Assembly (NCBI GenBank): GCA_015494715.1
Contig: WGAT01000071.1
Span: 1-64,000, forward strand
Reading direction: 5' to 3'
Length of the DNA stretch: 64,000 nt
DNA from: Campylobacterota bacterium
Lineage (GTDB): Bacteria > Campylobacterota > Campylobacteria > Campylobacterales > Nitratiruptoraceae
A program made the position numbers and the translations under genes. Shown one piece after another: positions 1-12,320 of this stretch. Below the pieces are notes generated by a model. The model was not told the DNA's origin, ran no database searches, and saw nothing but the letters and a program-made list of their open reading frames with translations. How positions within the stretch are numbered: position 1 is the stretch's first letter; the number at the start of each line of letters is the position of its first letter.

Positions 1-137
1 AAAAGATCGGCTTTACCCGCATCGTTTGTTCCATAGAAAAGTTTTGCGTTTCCGCTAAACTTTACATTTTCAACATCGGCAAAAGCGCTCATACCAAGAG
101 CTACAATTGCAACAAGACTTAATTTTGCCAGTTTCAT
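1..137 (-). CDS. N-terminal part of secreted/outer-membrane protein (porin-like), truncated by window edge
   Basis: Reverse strand reads MKLAKLSLVAIVALGMSAFADVENVKFSGNAKLFYGTNDAGKADLF; classic signal peptide followed by a porin-like start; RBS ggagtaaga upstream. Confidence 0.6.
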   Translation of the reverse strand, partial: MKLAKLSLVAIVALGMSAFADVENVKFSGNAKLFYGTNDAGKADL

Positions 138-219
138 TCTTACTCCTTTTTTACAAAATCGATAGGCTCAAACGAAATTATAGCGTACTTTTCTTAAATT
201 TTTGTTATTTAACTCGCTT

Positions 220-1729
<1,510 letters not shown>

Positions 1730-1733
<4 letters not shown>

Positions 1734-2932
1734 TCCTCATCCTCGACCATCAAAGCTTTGATACCGGGGAGCTCTTTGCCCTCTAAGAGCTCCAAACTGG
1801 CTCCCCCGCCCGTAGAGATGAATGTCATCTCGTCATCCACCCCGGCTTTGGCTATGAGGCTAGCGGTATCCCCACCACCAATGATTTTGGTCGCATAGCT
1901 TTCGGCTACATAGTTGGCCAGCTTAATAGAGCCTCTGGCAAACTTATCAATCTCAAAAACGCCCATTGGCCCGTTCCAAAGAATCGTTTGCACATCATTC
2001 AGGGCCTCTCTAAAAAGCCTAGTGGAGGCAAGCCCGATATCTAGCCCCATCCACTCTTTTGGGATCTCTTTATACGTGACAAATTTTACCGGAGCGTCTT
2101 CGCTAATCTCGGGGGCGACGACGAAATCTACGGGCAAATAGAGCTTGACCCCGAGGCGATTGGCCTCATCCAAAATCTTTTTGGCTTCGCCTACTAGCTC
2201 CTCTTCGACCAAGCTTTTACCCACCTCTTCACCCAGCGCTTTTAAAAAAGTAAAAGCCATCCCGCCGCCGATGATCATCTTATCCACCTTTGGCAGCAGA
2301 TTAATAAGCGCTCCTAGTTTGCCAGAGACTTTGCTCCCGCCAATAATTGCCAAAAAAGGACGCGTGGGATGTTCTAGGAGTTTGTACAGATATTTAATCT
2401 CTTTGAGCAGCAAAAAGCCAGCGGCCTTGTGGTCTTTATCGTAGTATCGAGTGATCGCTTCGACTGAAGCGTGGGCTCGGTGGCTCACTCCAAAAGCGTC
2501 ATTGACATAAAACTCCCCAAATTCGCTCAACTTTTTAGCAAATTCAGGATCGTTGGCGGTCTCTCCGGGCTCAAAGCGCAGATTTTCAAGCAGTAACACC
2601 TCTGCTGGCTTTAATGCCGCAAATTTGGCTTTGGCATCTTCGCCCACCACATCCTTTGCCATGATCACATCATGTTTGAGCAGGGTATGAAGCCGTTTGG
2701 CTACGGGTTTGAGGGAGTATCGCTCATCATATCCTTTGGGACGCCCCAAATGGCTGGCCAAAACGATCCGGCACTCGTTGTCGATACAATAGCGGATAGT
2801 TTGCAATGCCGCTCGTATTCGTCTATCGTCGGTAATATTGCCATATTCGTCCAAAGGTACGTTAAAATCGCAACGAATAAAGACGCTGTCCCCGGGTCCA
2901 ATATCGAGCTCTTTGATCGATTTGATATGCAT
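1730..2932 (-). CDS. pgk: phosphoglycerate kinase
   Basis: [61 protein letters not shown]. Confidence 0.98.
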
Positions 2933-2933
2933 T

Positions 2934-3932
2934 TTACTCCTTTATGTGATATTGTGTGATAAATTCGGCCATATCCAAAAGTCGGTTGGCATAGCCCCAC
3001 TCGTTGTCGTACCAGCTCATAATCTTTACCATCCGACCCCCAATCACTTGTGTCAGATCCGTAGCTACTACGGAGCTTAGTGGACATCCCACAAAATCTT
3101 GCGAGACCCTATACTCCTCATCCACACCCAAAATCCCCGAAAAATCTCCACTGGCCGCCTCTTTAAAAAGAGCATTTAAAGCATCAAGGTCACATTTTTC
3201 AAAAAGCACAAGATCTAGATCCATCAGCGATACGTCCGCCACGGGGACCCGTACGCTTCGACCATGCAGTTTGCCTCGTAGATTTGGCAACACTCTATCT
3301 ATCGCTTTGGCCGCACCCGTAGTTGTGGGTAAAATATTCAAAGCCGCGGCTCTGGAGCGGCGGATATCTCGTTTGTGGTCGCTATCGAGCAGATTTTGGT
3401 CGATGGTATAGCTATGTACGGTCGTCATCAATCCCGCCTCTATCCCAAAGGCTTCATCCACAAGTTTGGCGATGGGAGCAAGGCAATTAGTGGTACAGCT
3501 TGCGTTGGAGAGAATGGGCTGACCCTGATAGAGGGTGTGATTGACCCCATACACAAATGTCGGGGTATCATCGAGGGCGGGAGCCGAGAGGATTACCCGT
3601 TTGGCGTAGCGAAGATGGGGCGAGGCGAGCTTTTGGGTGAGAAATCTCCCCGTCGATTCAATCAATACATCGGCTTCGCACTCCATAAGTCCCGGCTCGC
3701 TATGATGAGAAAGAGAGACTCTTTTCCCCTCTATCCAAAGCTCTTGGCCGTGCAGCTCCACGCTTTTGTCCAGCCCCTTATGTACCGAATCGTGACGCAG
3801 CAAATACGCCATCATCTGTGGCTCCATAAGATCGTTGATCGCTACGATCTCAAAACCACCCCGATGTAAAGCGTTTCGCACTACCGCCCGTCCAATACGC
3901 CCAAATCCATTAATTGCCAGCTTAATCGCCAT
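2934..3932 (-). CDS. gap: type I glyceraldehyde-3-phosphate dehydrogenase
   Basis: [58 protein letters not shown]. Confidence 0.97.
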   Translation of the reverse strand: MAIKLAINGFGRIGRAVVRNALHRGGFEIVAINDLMEPQMMAYLLRHDSVHKGLDKSVELHGQELWIEGKRVSLSHHSEPGLMECEADVLIESTGRFLTQKLASPHLRYAKRVILSAPALDDTPTFVYGVNHTLYQGQPILSNASCTTNCLAPIAKLVDEAFGIEAGLMTTVHSYTIDQNLLDSDHKRDIRRSRAAALNILPTTTGAAKAIDRVLPNLRGKLHGRSVRVPVADVSLMDLDLVLFEKCDLDALNALFKEAASGDFSGILGVDEEYRVSQDFVGCPLSSVVATDLTQVIGGRMVKIMSWYDNEWGYANRLLDMAEFITQYHIKE

Positions 3933-4003
3933 TAGCCCCCTTTGGGTAGATTTAGGCAGATTTTAACGAAACTTAACTATAATTTTGGTTAAAAAGGTAA
4001 TAT

Positions 4004-4588
4004 TTGCGTATAGCCATCTTTGGGGGCAGTTTCGACCCGCCACACAAAGGACACCTAGAGATCGTACGACGGGCTTTGCAAGAGCTTCCTATCGATCTGC
4101 TCATCGTCGTGCCAACCTATCTCAATCCTTTCAAAAAAGCCTTCGTCGCACTGCCACATCTGCGTTTTCGATGGCTCAAAAAGATATTCGCTCCATTCCC
4201 AAAAGTGATAGTGAGTGATTTTGAAATACGCCAAAGCCGCCCCACCTACGCAATCGAGACGATAAAGTATCTCAAATGCCGCTTTGCCCCACAAAAGATC
4301 TATTACATTATCGGTAGCGATAACTTGGCGAGTCTGCATAAATGGAAAAATTATAAGAGGTTAAGAAAAGAGGTAGAGTTCGTCGTAGCCACAAGAGGAA
4401 GGAAAAAAATCCCCTCGAACTATAAGACTTTAAAAGTCCATATACCCATTAGCTCTACTCAGCTAAGAAAAGATCCAAAGCTTGGCTATCTGCCAAAAAT
4501 TGTGGCGTGGCCCATTAGGCGTTTTTATCTAAAAGCTCTTTCAAAAATTCCTCGATCCGGTACTTCTTTCGATACGCATCGGTCATAA
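4004..4588 (+). CDS. nadD: nicotinate-nucleotide adenylyltransferase
   Basis: MRIAIFGGSFDPPHKGHLEIVRRAL...YYIIGSDNLASLHKWKNY...ISSTQLRK; TTG start. Confidence 0.93.
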   Translation: MRIAIFGGSFDPPHKGHLEIVRRALQELPIDLLIVVPTYLNPFKKAFVALPHLRFRWLKKIFAPFPKVIVSDFEIRQSRPTYAIETIKYLKCRFAPQKIYYIIGSDNLASLHKWKNYKRLRKEVEFVVATRGRKKIPSNYKTLKVHIPISSTQLRKDPKLGYLPKIVAWPIRRFYLKALSKIPRSGTSFDTHRS

Positions 4589-4874
4589 GATGGATCAGTA
4601 TATCCCCTAAATCCACAACGATCCACTCATCCCCTTGTTGAACTTTCAAAAACTCTTCACCTTGTGGTTTAAGCTTCTCTTTGAGCCAGTCGAGCAAAGC
4701 ACCCGTATGCTTGTCGCTCAAAGAGGTAGCCACTACTACACGATCGACGAAATAGTCCCCTCCAGAGGTATCGATCACCTCTACATCTTCGCCCTTTTTC
4801 TCCTCAAGGAGTTCTTTGATCCGATTCGTCCGTTTGTCGATCACCTCACATCCTTTTTTTCGCTTCGATACCAA
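4515..4874 (-). CDS. rsfS: ribosome silencing factor RsfS
   Basis: [43 protein letters not shown]...[14 protein letters not shown]. Confidence 0.9.
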   Translation of the reverse strand: MVSKRKKGCEVIDKRTNRIKELLEEKKGEDVEVIDTSGGDYFVDRVVVATSLSDKHTGALLDWLKEKLKPQGEEFLKVQQGDEWIVVDLGDILIHLMTDAYRKKYRIEEFLKELLDKNA

Positions 4875-6429
4875 GGAGTCCCAATCCTACCCGAATGGAG
4901 AGAGCCACGACCAAAAAAAGCTTGAGATAGCGATCTTCATACTCCGTACCGATGGCTTTGTGTTTGTTGTAAAAGCTATGAAATTGAGCGGCTAAAAATT
5001 TTAAATAATCTGTGAGTCGCTGGATCTCCCGTTTGGCATAAGCGTCTTCGATAACCTCGGGCAATACGAGAGCGTCAAAAAGCAAATCCTTAGCCTCTTG
5101 CGGTAGTCCTATAAGGGGTACATCCACCACATCTTCGATACTTTTACCAGCCTTTGCAAAAACGGAATGGACTCTGGCATGCGCGTAGTTGATATAGTAG
5201 ACCGGATTGGAAGCATCCTCTTTTTTGAGGATATCGATGTCGAACTCTAGATGAGTATCAGCCTTTTTGCTCAAAAACATAAACCGCATCGCATCGGGCC
5301 CGATCTCTTCGACTATCTCGCTCATGAGGATGAAATTGCCCGCCCGTTTGCTCATTTTGTAGGGCTCCCCACCTTTGAGCAAAGAGACCATCTGAGCCAG
5401 CAGCACCTCCAAGCGATCAGGGTCGTAACCCAAAAATTTGATGGCAGCCTTTACTCTGGCGATATAGCCGTGGTGATCGGCTCCCCAGATATTGATATAG
5501 CGATCAAATCCGCGCCCAAACTTTTGATAGTGATAGATGATATCGCCGGCCAAATAGGTAGGACGCCCATCTTCTCGTACCACTACACGATCTTTTTCAT
5601 CTCCATATTCGGTAGAGCGTAACCATAGCTTCCCCTCTTTTTCGTAGATGGCGCCGTGCTCTTTGAGGATCTCAAGCACCTCGTCCCACTTCTCATACAG
5701 CGACTTTTCACTTACAAACGAGTCAAACTCGATACCTACTTGCTCTAGATCGTGGACGATCAGCTCCATCATCTGGTCTTTGCCCCAGCTAGCTAGCTTC
5801 TCTATCGCCTCTTCACCAGTGAAAAACTCCGATCCAAAAACCTCGATCGCCTTTTTGGCCAAATCCTTTATATAATCGCCCCGGTAGTACTCTTCGGGCC
5901 ACTGGATCTCTTTGCCCAACTCCTCTTTTGCCGCTAAGTAAATAGAAAGTCCTAGCAAATAGATCTGATTACCCGCATCGTTGATGTAGTACTCTTTTTG
6001 AATCTTATTGCCTAGATGCCGTCCAAGTCTAGCTAATGCGTCTCCAAGCACCGCACCCCTAGCGTGTCCGATATGCAGCGGCCCTGTAGGATTGGCGCTG
6101 ACAAATTCGAGTAAAATCTTCTCCCCTTGTTCATCGGCACCAAAACGCTCCTCGTTTTTGAGCGCCCAAGTGGCATACTCGTCTAAAAAAGATTCGCTTA
6201 GTTTGAAATTCACATACCCTTTGAGAGGCTCCACTTTTTCAAAAATCGGGGATTCTTCAAAAGATTTGGCTATCTCCTCGGCTATTTGCATAGGGGATCG
6301 GCGAAGCTCCTTGGCCAAGGAGAAAGCGATTGGCGTGGCATAATGACCAAATTTTTTCTCTTTTGGCTTTTCAAGAAGCGCATCCTTGCCCAAGACTTTT
6401 TTTAGTTCTTGTTGAACCTTTTTTTTCAA
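4846..6429 (-). CDS. argS: arginyl-tRNA synthetase
   Basis: [60 protein letters not shown]. Confidence 0.97.
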   Translation of the reverse strand: MKKKVQQELKKVLGKDALLEKPKEKKFGHYATPIAFSLAKELRRSPMQIAEEIAKSFEESPIFEKVEPLKGYVNFKLSESFLDEYATWALKNEERFGADEQGEKILLEFVSANPTGPLHIGHARGAVLGDALARLGRHLGNKIQKEYYINDAGNQIYLLGLSIYLAAKEELGKEIQWPEEYYRGDYIKDLAKKAIEVFGSEFFTGEEAIEKLASWGKDQMMELIVHDLEQVGIEFDSFVSEKSLYEKWDEVLEILKEHGAIYEKEGKLWLRSTEYGDEKDRVVVREDGRPTYLAGDIIYHYQKFGRGFDRYINIWGADHHGYIARVKAAIKFLGYDPDRLEVLLAQMVSLLKGGEPYKMSKRAGNFILMSEIVEEIGPDAMRFMFLSKKADTHLEFDIDILKKEDASNPVYYINYAHARVHSVFAKAGKSIEDVVDVPLIGLPQEAKDLLFDALVLPEVIEDAYAKREIQRLTDYLKFLAAQFHSFYNKHKAIGTEYEDRYLKLFLVVALSIRVGLGLLGIEAKKRM

Positions 6430-6463
6430 ATTTTATTCCTTTGCACAAGAGGGCAAAGCCTCC

Positions 6464-6706
6464 TTAAGCGTTGCTGCTCTCTTTTGGCTGGGTCGCCGTT
6501 TTTTCCGTAGTGGCAGAAGCGGCTGTGGTCTCTTGGGTTATCTCTTTTTTAGGAGCTTCCTCATCTTCGTTCATCGCTTTTTTGAAGTTCCTAATCCCGC
6601 TGCCGAGTCCTTTGGCAAGCTCTGGAATCTTCTTGGCGCCAAAGAGTAGCACCACAATAGCAAGAATTACTAAAAGTTCGGGCATACTGGGCATTCCCAT
6701 AATCAC
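6464..6706 (-). CDS. tatA: Sec-independent protein translocase subunit TatA
   Basis: [44 protein letters not shown]. Confidence 0.95.
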   Translation of the reverse strand: MIMGMPSMPELLVILAIVVLLFGAKKIPELAKGLGSGIRNFKKAMNEDEEAPKKEITQETTAASATTEKTATQPKESSNA

Positions 6707-6772
6707 TCCTTTGATTTATTATGTAAAATAATACTCAAAAATTCTTAATGTGAGGTTTAAGCCCCTGTATAA

Positions 6773-7393
6773 TCAATGGCTTTGCCAGTAGTTGATAAAC
6801 TCCTCAATTTCTTTGGGATCTCTTTTGAGTCTGGCCGCTTTTGCGATAGCTAGAATCTGCTCTTTAGAGCGGGCTAAATCGCTGTTGATGAGAATAAAGT
6901 CATACTCTTTCATATAAGCCATCTCTTCAATAGCATTTTGGATCCTCTTTTTTATCGTTTGAGGCGTATCCGTCCCTCTCGTTTGCAAACGGCGCTCAAG
7001 CTCACTCATCGATGGAGTCGTGACAAAGACGGAGGTGGCCAAAGGAGCGAGGGGACTCTTCTTGATAGAAGCATATCCTTGCACGTCGATGTCAAAAAGG
7101 ACCAATTTTCCCTCTTCAAGGGCTCTAAGCACCGGACGCAAAGAGGTGCCGTAATAGTATCCATGCACATTGGCCCACTCCAAAAACATCCCTTCTTGAA
7201 TCTCTTTTTCAAACTCCTCTTTGGTGACGAAATAGTAATCTATACCATCTCTCTCTACAGATCGCTTAGGTCGTGTGGTAGTCGAGATGCTAAAGTAGAC
7301 ATCTTTTTCATTTTCCAAAATGGTCTGTATGAGCGTACTTTTACCAGCTCCGCTGGGTCCGGAGATAATGAGGAGCGAACCTTTTTTAAACAT
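6773..7393 (-). CDS. gmk: guanylate kinase
   Basis: LLIISGPSGAGKSTLIQ...STTTRPKRSVERDGIDYYFV...EWANVHGYYYGTS. Confidence 0.96.
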   Translation of the reverse strand: MFKKGSLLIISGPSGAGKSTLIQTILENEKDVYFSISTTTRPKRSVERDGIDYYFVTKEEFEKEIQEGMFLEWANVHGYYYGTSLRPVLRALEEGKLVLFDIDVQGYASIKKSPLAPLATSVFVTTPSMSELERRLQTRGTDTPQTIKKRIQNAIEEMAYMKEYDFILINSDLARSKEQILAIAKAARLKRDPKEIEEFINYWQSH

Positions 7394-8210
7394 CTTTTTT
7401 ATCCGGAAAAGTTATTTTGATCGTAATATCGAGCCGCATGCCATCAAGCAGCTCTTTCAAAGAGACTACCGAGAGATTTTGAACGCTTTGCGTAACTTTC
7501 TCTAAAGCCTCGGCAGGGGTATGCACCTGTTTCAATTCCGCTTTTGGCGATACCTCTTGCTCCAAACGCTCATCCAAAGAGCTCTCTTTGGGCTTTTCTT
7601 CCTTTTGCTCTGGCGCAATTGGAGCGGGGCTCTCTTCATCAAAAGTAGAGACCTCTTTCTCCTCTAGTAATTTACTCACCTCACTGAGCTCCCCTTCGTC
7701 CAATACGCCGCTTTTTTCCAAACTCTCCGTCACAAAAGGGGACTCTTCGGGCTCCTCTTCTATTTGGACGATACTCTCTTGGGGTTGGGTTGGGGGAAGA
7801 GGGGGAGTGGACTCCTCTACAAGCACATCAAAAGGCGAAGACTCCTCTTTTTCCTCCTCTTTAAAAAGGGGTACCTTTTCTTTTTGCGATTCGATATCGG
7901 TTTTGATTTTACGAAGTATTTCAATCAAGTCGGTAGGCAAGAAAGGCTTTGAGAGCAAAAAGTCAAATTCTGATGTATTGATGTTTTTAGAATTTGTCAC
8001 AAGGCCGAGCTGATAATATTTTAGATTTTGTTTGATGACATTCAAAAAATTTTCGTCATACATCTCATCGTCAATCACCACCACATCATAACTGCCCGAT
8101 GGGAGATGATACACATCATCGCACTCCTCTATATCGAAGCCGGCCTTAGGAACGCTCATCATCATCATACGAGAGACTACCGGATTTTTGTTGATTAAGA
8201 GCAGTTTCAT
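7386..8210 (-). CDS. Hypothetical protein: N-terminal receiver-like domain plus long acidic Glu/Pro/Ser-rich tail
   Basis: MKLLLINKNPVVSRMMMMSVPKAGFDIEE...YDVVVIDDEMYD, followed by EEKEESSPFDVLVEESTPPLPP low-complexity region. Confidence 0.6.
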   Translation of the reverse strand: MKLLLINKNPVVSRMMMMSVPKAGFDIEECDDVYHLPSGSYDVVVIDDEMYDENFLNVIKQNLKYYQLGLVTNSKNINTSEFDFLLSKPFLPTDLIEILRKIKTDIESQKEKVPLFKEEEKEESSPFDVLVEESTPPLPPTQPQESIVQIEEEPEESPFVTESLEKSGVLDEGELSEVSKLLEEKEVSTFDEESPAPIAPEQKEEKPKESSLDERLEQEVSPKAELKQVHTPAEALEKVTQSVQNLSVVSLKELLDGMRLDITIKITFPDKKDV

Positions 8211-8286
8211 ACCGCCGCCTCCTATTTTTTAGTATATTTTAATATCTTTTTGCTTTAATTACTCTATTACAACTACAAGGCCTAAA

Positions 8287-8805
8287 ATGATAAAAAAGAT
8301 ACTTATATTATCGCTTCTAGTCCCTTTTTTGTTAGCTTCGCAGCTTTACTTCATGCCTTTTGAAGCCCATCAAGCCAAAAAGGAGCTTTTGCGATGGATA
8401 GACCACGCCCATAGCAGTATCGACATAGCAATGTATACTTTGACCAACAAAACAATCGCCAAACATCTCAAAAACGCCGCTAGGCGAGGCGTGCATATTC
8501 GCATCGTTTTCGATTACGATCAAATAAAAAGCCGCTACTCCAAACTGCGATACTTAGCTAAATACCGCAATATCGATATCTTTACGCTTCGTGGCAAATA
8601 TGCAAAAAGAGGGGAATATTATGGAAAGATGCATATTAAGATGGCAATTTTTGATAATAAGAAATTGACCTTTGGATCGGCTAACTGGACCAATGCCGCA
8701 TTTTCAAAAAATTATGAGATAATCTACTTTACAAAAGATTTTAGTTTGGCCAAAAAGGCCAAAAGAGGATTTGAGCGCCTTATCAGACTGGCGCACCGCT
8801 ACTAA
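8287..8805 (+). CDS. Secreted phospholipase D-like endonuclease (single HKD domain)
   Basis: Signal peptide ILILSLLVPFLLASQ; HSSIDIAMYTLTNKTIAKHLKNAARRGVHIRIVFD; HIKMAIFDNKKLTFGSANWTNAAF. Confidence 0.88.
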   Translation: MIKKILILSLLVPFLLASQLYFMPFEAHQAKKELLRWIDHAHSSIDIAMYTLTNKTIAKHLKNAARRGVHIRIVFDYDQIKSRYSKLRYLAKYRNIDIFTLRGKYAKRGEYYGKMHIKMAIFDNKKLTFGSANWTNAAFSKNYEIIYFTKDFSLAKKAKRGFERLIRLAHRY

Positions 8806-8806
8806 A

Positions 8807-9163
8807 TTATTTGCGTAGCTCTTTAATTCGCGCGGCTTTTCCTTTTCTCTCTCGTAGATAATAGAGTTTCGCCCGTCGTACGCGGCCTCGTCTGAGGACT
8901 TTGATATCTTTTATGCTGTCGCTATAGAGAGGGAAAATCCGCTCGACCCCCACATTGTTCGCGCCGATCTTTCGCACGGTAAAGGTTTTACCCGTCCCTT
9001 CGCCTTTGATGGCGATACAAACCCCTTCAAAATTTTGGATTCGTGTCTTTTCGCCCTCTTTGATCTCTACGGCCACCCTAAGCGTATCGCCAGCTTTAAA
9101 GTCTGGTATATTTTTCGCCTCTACCTGAGCCTTTTCAAAATGCTCGATGTATCTATTTCTCAT
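8807..9163 (-). CDS. rplS: 50S ribosomal protein L19
   Basis: [35 protein letters not shown]...[21 protein letters not shown]. Confidence 0.97.
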   Translation of the reverse strand: MRNRYIEHFEKAQVEAKNIPDFKAGDTLRVAVEIKEGEKTRIQNFEGVCIAIKGEGTGKTFTVRKIGANNVGVERIFPLYSDSIKDIKVLRRGRVRRAKLYYLRERKGKAARIKELRK

Positions 9164-9833
9164 CTTCTATCCTTTTATCGGGTCTATGGAATCTCGTTTT
9201 CATCCGCGCCATCTCATATTTTAAGGCGCTAATTTTACTATGATTACCCTTTAAAAACTCTAAAACTATCGGGCTACCTCGGAAAATGTCCGGCTTGGTA
9301 AACGCCGGCGCCTCTAAAAGCTCATCCTCAAAACTCTCCTCTACCAGTGACTCCTCGTTGCCAAGGACTCCGGGCACATTGCGCAATATCGCATCGCTCA
9401 TAGCCAAAGCGGCAAGTTCTCCACCGGTGAGCACGAAATCTCCAAGACTAAGCACCTCGTCGGCATAGAGTTCAATTAACCGCTCGTCAAATCCCTCGTA
9501 ACGACCGCTCACAAAAATCAGATGTTCTTTACGGGCTAATCTTTTTGCATCCTTTTGATTAAAAGGCTTGCCCACGGGCGTGGTAAAAATTATCCAGCCC
9601 CTTTTGCCCTTTATCGCCTCCAACGCATCGGCAATGGGCTGGGGCGTAAGCAGCATGCCAGCACCCCCGCCAACTTTTGGTTTATCCACCTTATGATGAC
9701 GATCTTGGCTAAAGGAGCGAAAATCGATAAACTCTATCTCAAAAAGTCCTTTTTCTTTGGCTCTTTTTAGAATGGAATCTTGAAAATAGCACGCCATCAG
9801 ATTGGGAAAAAGCGTAAGATAGGAGATTTTCAC
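9153..9833 (-). CDS. trmD: tRNA (guanine-N1)-methyltransferase TrmD
   Basis: [58 protein letters not shown]. Confidence 0.97.
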   Translation of the reverse strand: MKISYLTLFPNLMACYFQDSILKRAKEKGLFEIEFIDFRSFSQDRHHKVDKPKVGGGAGMLLTPQPIADALEAIKGKRGWIIFTTPVGKPFNQKDAKRLARKEHLIFVSGRYEGFDERLIELYADEVLSLGDFVLTGGELAALAMSDAILRNVPGVLGNEESLVEESFEDELLEAPAFTKPDIFRGSPIVLEFLKGNHSKISALKYEMARMKTRFHRPDKRIEDEK

Positions 9834-10372
9834 GAGGCCTCCAAGATATCTTTAGCTCCTTGGACCTCTATGCGTTTATTGGCGGTATCTACCTCTTTGA
9901 CAAAGGGGGCTTGAAAGGGGAGTAAGAAGCTTTTGGGCATACCCTCTTGTACCAATGCCCCATCCGTTGCGATATCGAGGTAATCGCAGCTTGGCAGTCT
10001 TTGGATATCCCGCACGCTTCCAAGCCGTTTGCCCTTTTCATAAAGATCGCTCCCGATAATATCAAACCAAAAATACTCACCATCTTTGAGCTTTATCTCT
10101 TGCTTTGTGCGCTCCTCGTCGCTATACAAATAGGCGTTGGTATAGCGTTTGGCCTCTTCGGGAGAATTAATACCCTCAAACTTCACAACCCCTCGTTTGG
10201 GATTATAAGACTCTATGCGCAACTCACCCCTATCGGTTTGAAAGGTGGCCCCTTTTTTAAATTGTTCGGGAAAATCGCTCAATTCGTGGAGTCTCATCTC
10301 TCCCTTTAAACCCACGCTTCGGCCAAGTCGAGCCACGCTGAGTCTCTTCACCTCATCCCTTCGTCTGGACAT
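9830..10372 (-). CDS. rimM: 16S rRNA processing protein RimM
   Basis: VARLGRSVGLKGEMRLHELSDFPEQFKKGATF; gene order rpsP-khpA-rimM-trmD-rplS. Confidence 0.93.
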   Translation of the reverse strand: MSRRRDEVKRLSVARLGRSVGLKGEMRLHELSDFPEQFKKGATFQTDRGELRIESYNPKRGVVKFEGINSPEEAKRYTNAYLYSDEERTKQEIKLKDGEYFWFDIIGSDLYEKGKRLGSVRDIQRLPSCDYLDIATDGALVQEGMPKSFLLPFQAPFVKEVDTANKRIEVQGAKDILEAS

Positions 10373-10595
10373 TGACTTTGTAGCTAACTCTATCTTTGGC
10401 TTTACATCCAGAGATCACCGTCTTGATCGCCCCAATCATTTTGCCCTCTTTGCCAATAATCTTACCTACATCGCTTCGATGGGCATAGATAGTGATCTCG
10501 CTAAAGGTATCGTTGATAGGCCGTCGCACCACTTCGATATCTTCGGGATGATTGGCCAAAAGTTTTACATACTCCCGAACGAACTCCTCTACCAT
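10353..10595 (-). CDS. khpA: KH domain RNA-binding protein KhpA
   Basis: IIGKEGKMIGAIKTVISGCKAKDR KH motif; position between rpsP and rimM. Confidence 0.88.
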   Translation of the reverse strand: MVEEFVREYVKLLANHPEDIEVVRRPINDTFSEITIYAHRSDVGKIIGKEGKMIGAIKTVISGCKAKDRVSYKVNVQTKG

Positions 10596-10596
10596 C

Positions 10597-10824
10597 TTAG
10601 CGACCGCTGATTTTTTGTACCCGTTTGCTCATCTTCGCTCCGGTAGAGAGCCAATAGTCGAGCCGCTCCTCGTCGATCTTGACGGTAGCTGGGTCGGTTA
10701 AAGGATTGTAATATCCGATGCTCTCTATCCATCCGCTGTCTCGTCTTTTTCTACTATCCGTTACTACGATGCGATAAAAAGGCTTCTTCTTTCGTCCATA
10801 TCGTGCAAGTCTGATCACTGTCAT
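10597..10824 (-). CDS. rpsP: 30S ribosomal protein S16
   Basis: [42 protein letters not shown]. Confidence 0.98.
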   Translation of the reverse strand: MTVIRLARYGRKKKPFYRIVVTDSRKRRDSGWIESIGYYNPLTDPATVKIDEERLDYWLSTGAKMSKRVQKISGR

Positions 10825-10891
10825 CTATTTTTCTCCTTTTCAAAGTTGATATTTTAACCACTTCACACCTTGATGTAAAGTGGGCAAAACA

Positions 10892-12250
10892 TCAGCGAAT
10901 AGGCGGCATTCCCTGCCCACCCATCTGCTTCATGAGATTTTGAATGTCTTGCATACCCTTTTTGCCGGCAAACTTCTTGGCAAATTTGGCAGCGTTGTTA
11001 AACTGCTTGAGGATTTTATTGACCTCTTGAGGAGTGAGCCCCGCCCCTTGGGCTATACGCCGCTTTCTGGAGCTGTTTTTTAAGATCAGATCGGGGTCTT
11101 TACGCTCTTTTGGCGTCATCGAATTGATCATCGCTTTGATCTTTTTGATCTCTTTGGAATTTTCTAGATCGAGATCCTTCATCGCTTTGGCCATATTGCC
11201 CATGCCCGGGATCATGGAGATGAGGCTTTTGAGGCTTCCCATCTTTTTGATGGATTCAAGCTGCTCCAAAAAATCTTCAAAATTGAATTTACCCTTGGCT
11301 ATCTTTTTACTGATCTTCTTAGCCTGTTTCTCGTCGATCACTGCCGCCGTCTTCTCGGCCAAAGACTCGATATCTCCAGCCCCCATCAGTCTGTTGGTGA
11401 TACGCTCGGGGATGAAAACCTCCAAGTCTGGCATCTTCTCGCCAGTTCCGATAAAACGCAAAGGCACGCCAATTTGATGGGCTAGACTGAGCGCTACGCC
11501 CCCTTTGCTGTCCCCGTCGAACTTGGTGAGGATCACTCCGGTGATGCCTACCTCTTCGTTGAACTTGGCCGCACTTCGCACCGCATCTTGACCGGTCAAA
11601 GAGTCTGCTACATAAAAGACCTCATCGGGACCCACCGCCTCTTTGACGCTCTTTAACTCTTCCATCAACGCTTCATCGATAGCTAGCCGTCCAGCGGTAT
11701 CGATGATAACGACATCGTAGAGCTTCTCTTTGGCGACTTGCAACGCCTCCTTTACCACTTTGACGGGATCTTGTTCGCTCTCTTCTCCAAAGAAGTCCAC
11801 TTCCACCTGTGCAGCAATCTGGCGCAGCTGCTCAACAGCCGCTAGCCGCTGCAAATCCGCAGCCACCAAAAGCACCTTTTTGCCTCTGAGCTTGAGATAG
11901 TTGGCCAGTTTTCCCGAGGTAGTGGTCTTTCCGCTTCCTTGCAGACCCGTCATCAAGACCACCGTCGGGGGCTTGGAAGCATAGACAAAGCCCTGTTTGG
12001 CTCCCGGAGCGGTCAAAATGGAGGTGAGATTGTCTTGCAAAGCTTGTAAAAAGCTCTCTCTCCCAATGCCTTCTCGTTTGGTCTGCAGCTCCACTTTTTG
12101 GAGCAGCTCTTTGACCACCTTATGATGGACATCGGACTTGAGGAGGCTCTTTTTGAGCTCGCCAAGCGCCTTTTTGAGAGCCTTTTCGTCATCTTTGAAG
12201 CGAATCTTTTTAATCGCGTTGGTGAATGAATTGGACAGCGTTTCAAACAA
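10892..12250 (-). CDS. ffh: signal recognition particle protein Ffh
   Basis: MTGLQGSGKTTTSGKLANYLK, VIIDTAGRLAID, LTKFDGDSKGG, Met-rich GMGNMAKAMK M-domain. Confidence 0.97.
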   Translation of the reverse strand: MFETLSNSFTNAIKKIRFKDDEKALKKALGELKKSLLKSDVHHKVVKELLQKVELQTKREGIGRESFLQALQDNLTSILTAPGAKQGFVYASKPPTVVLMTGLQGSGKTTTSGKLANYLKLRGKKVLLVAADLQRLAAVEQLRQIAAQVEVDFFGEESEQDPVKVVKEALQVAKEKLYDVVIIDTAGRLAIDEALMEELKSVKEAVGPDEVFYVADSLTGQDAVRSAAKFNEEVGITGVILTKFDGDSKGGVALSLAHQIGVPLRFIGTGEKMPDLEVFIPERITNRLMGAGDIESLAEKTAAVIDEKQAKKISKKIAKGKFNFEDFLEQLESIKKMGSLKSLISMIPGMGNMAKAMKDLDLENSKEIKKIKAMINSMTPKERKDPDLILKNSSRKRRIAQGAGLTPQEVNKILKQFNNAAKFAKKFAGKKGMQDIQNLMKQMGGQGMPPIR

Positions 12251-12320
12251 ATCCTACCCCTTTGACCTTTGAGTGAGCAATTTTACTTAAATGTTCATTA
12301 ATTTTAGCTAAATTTAATCT

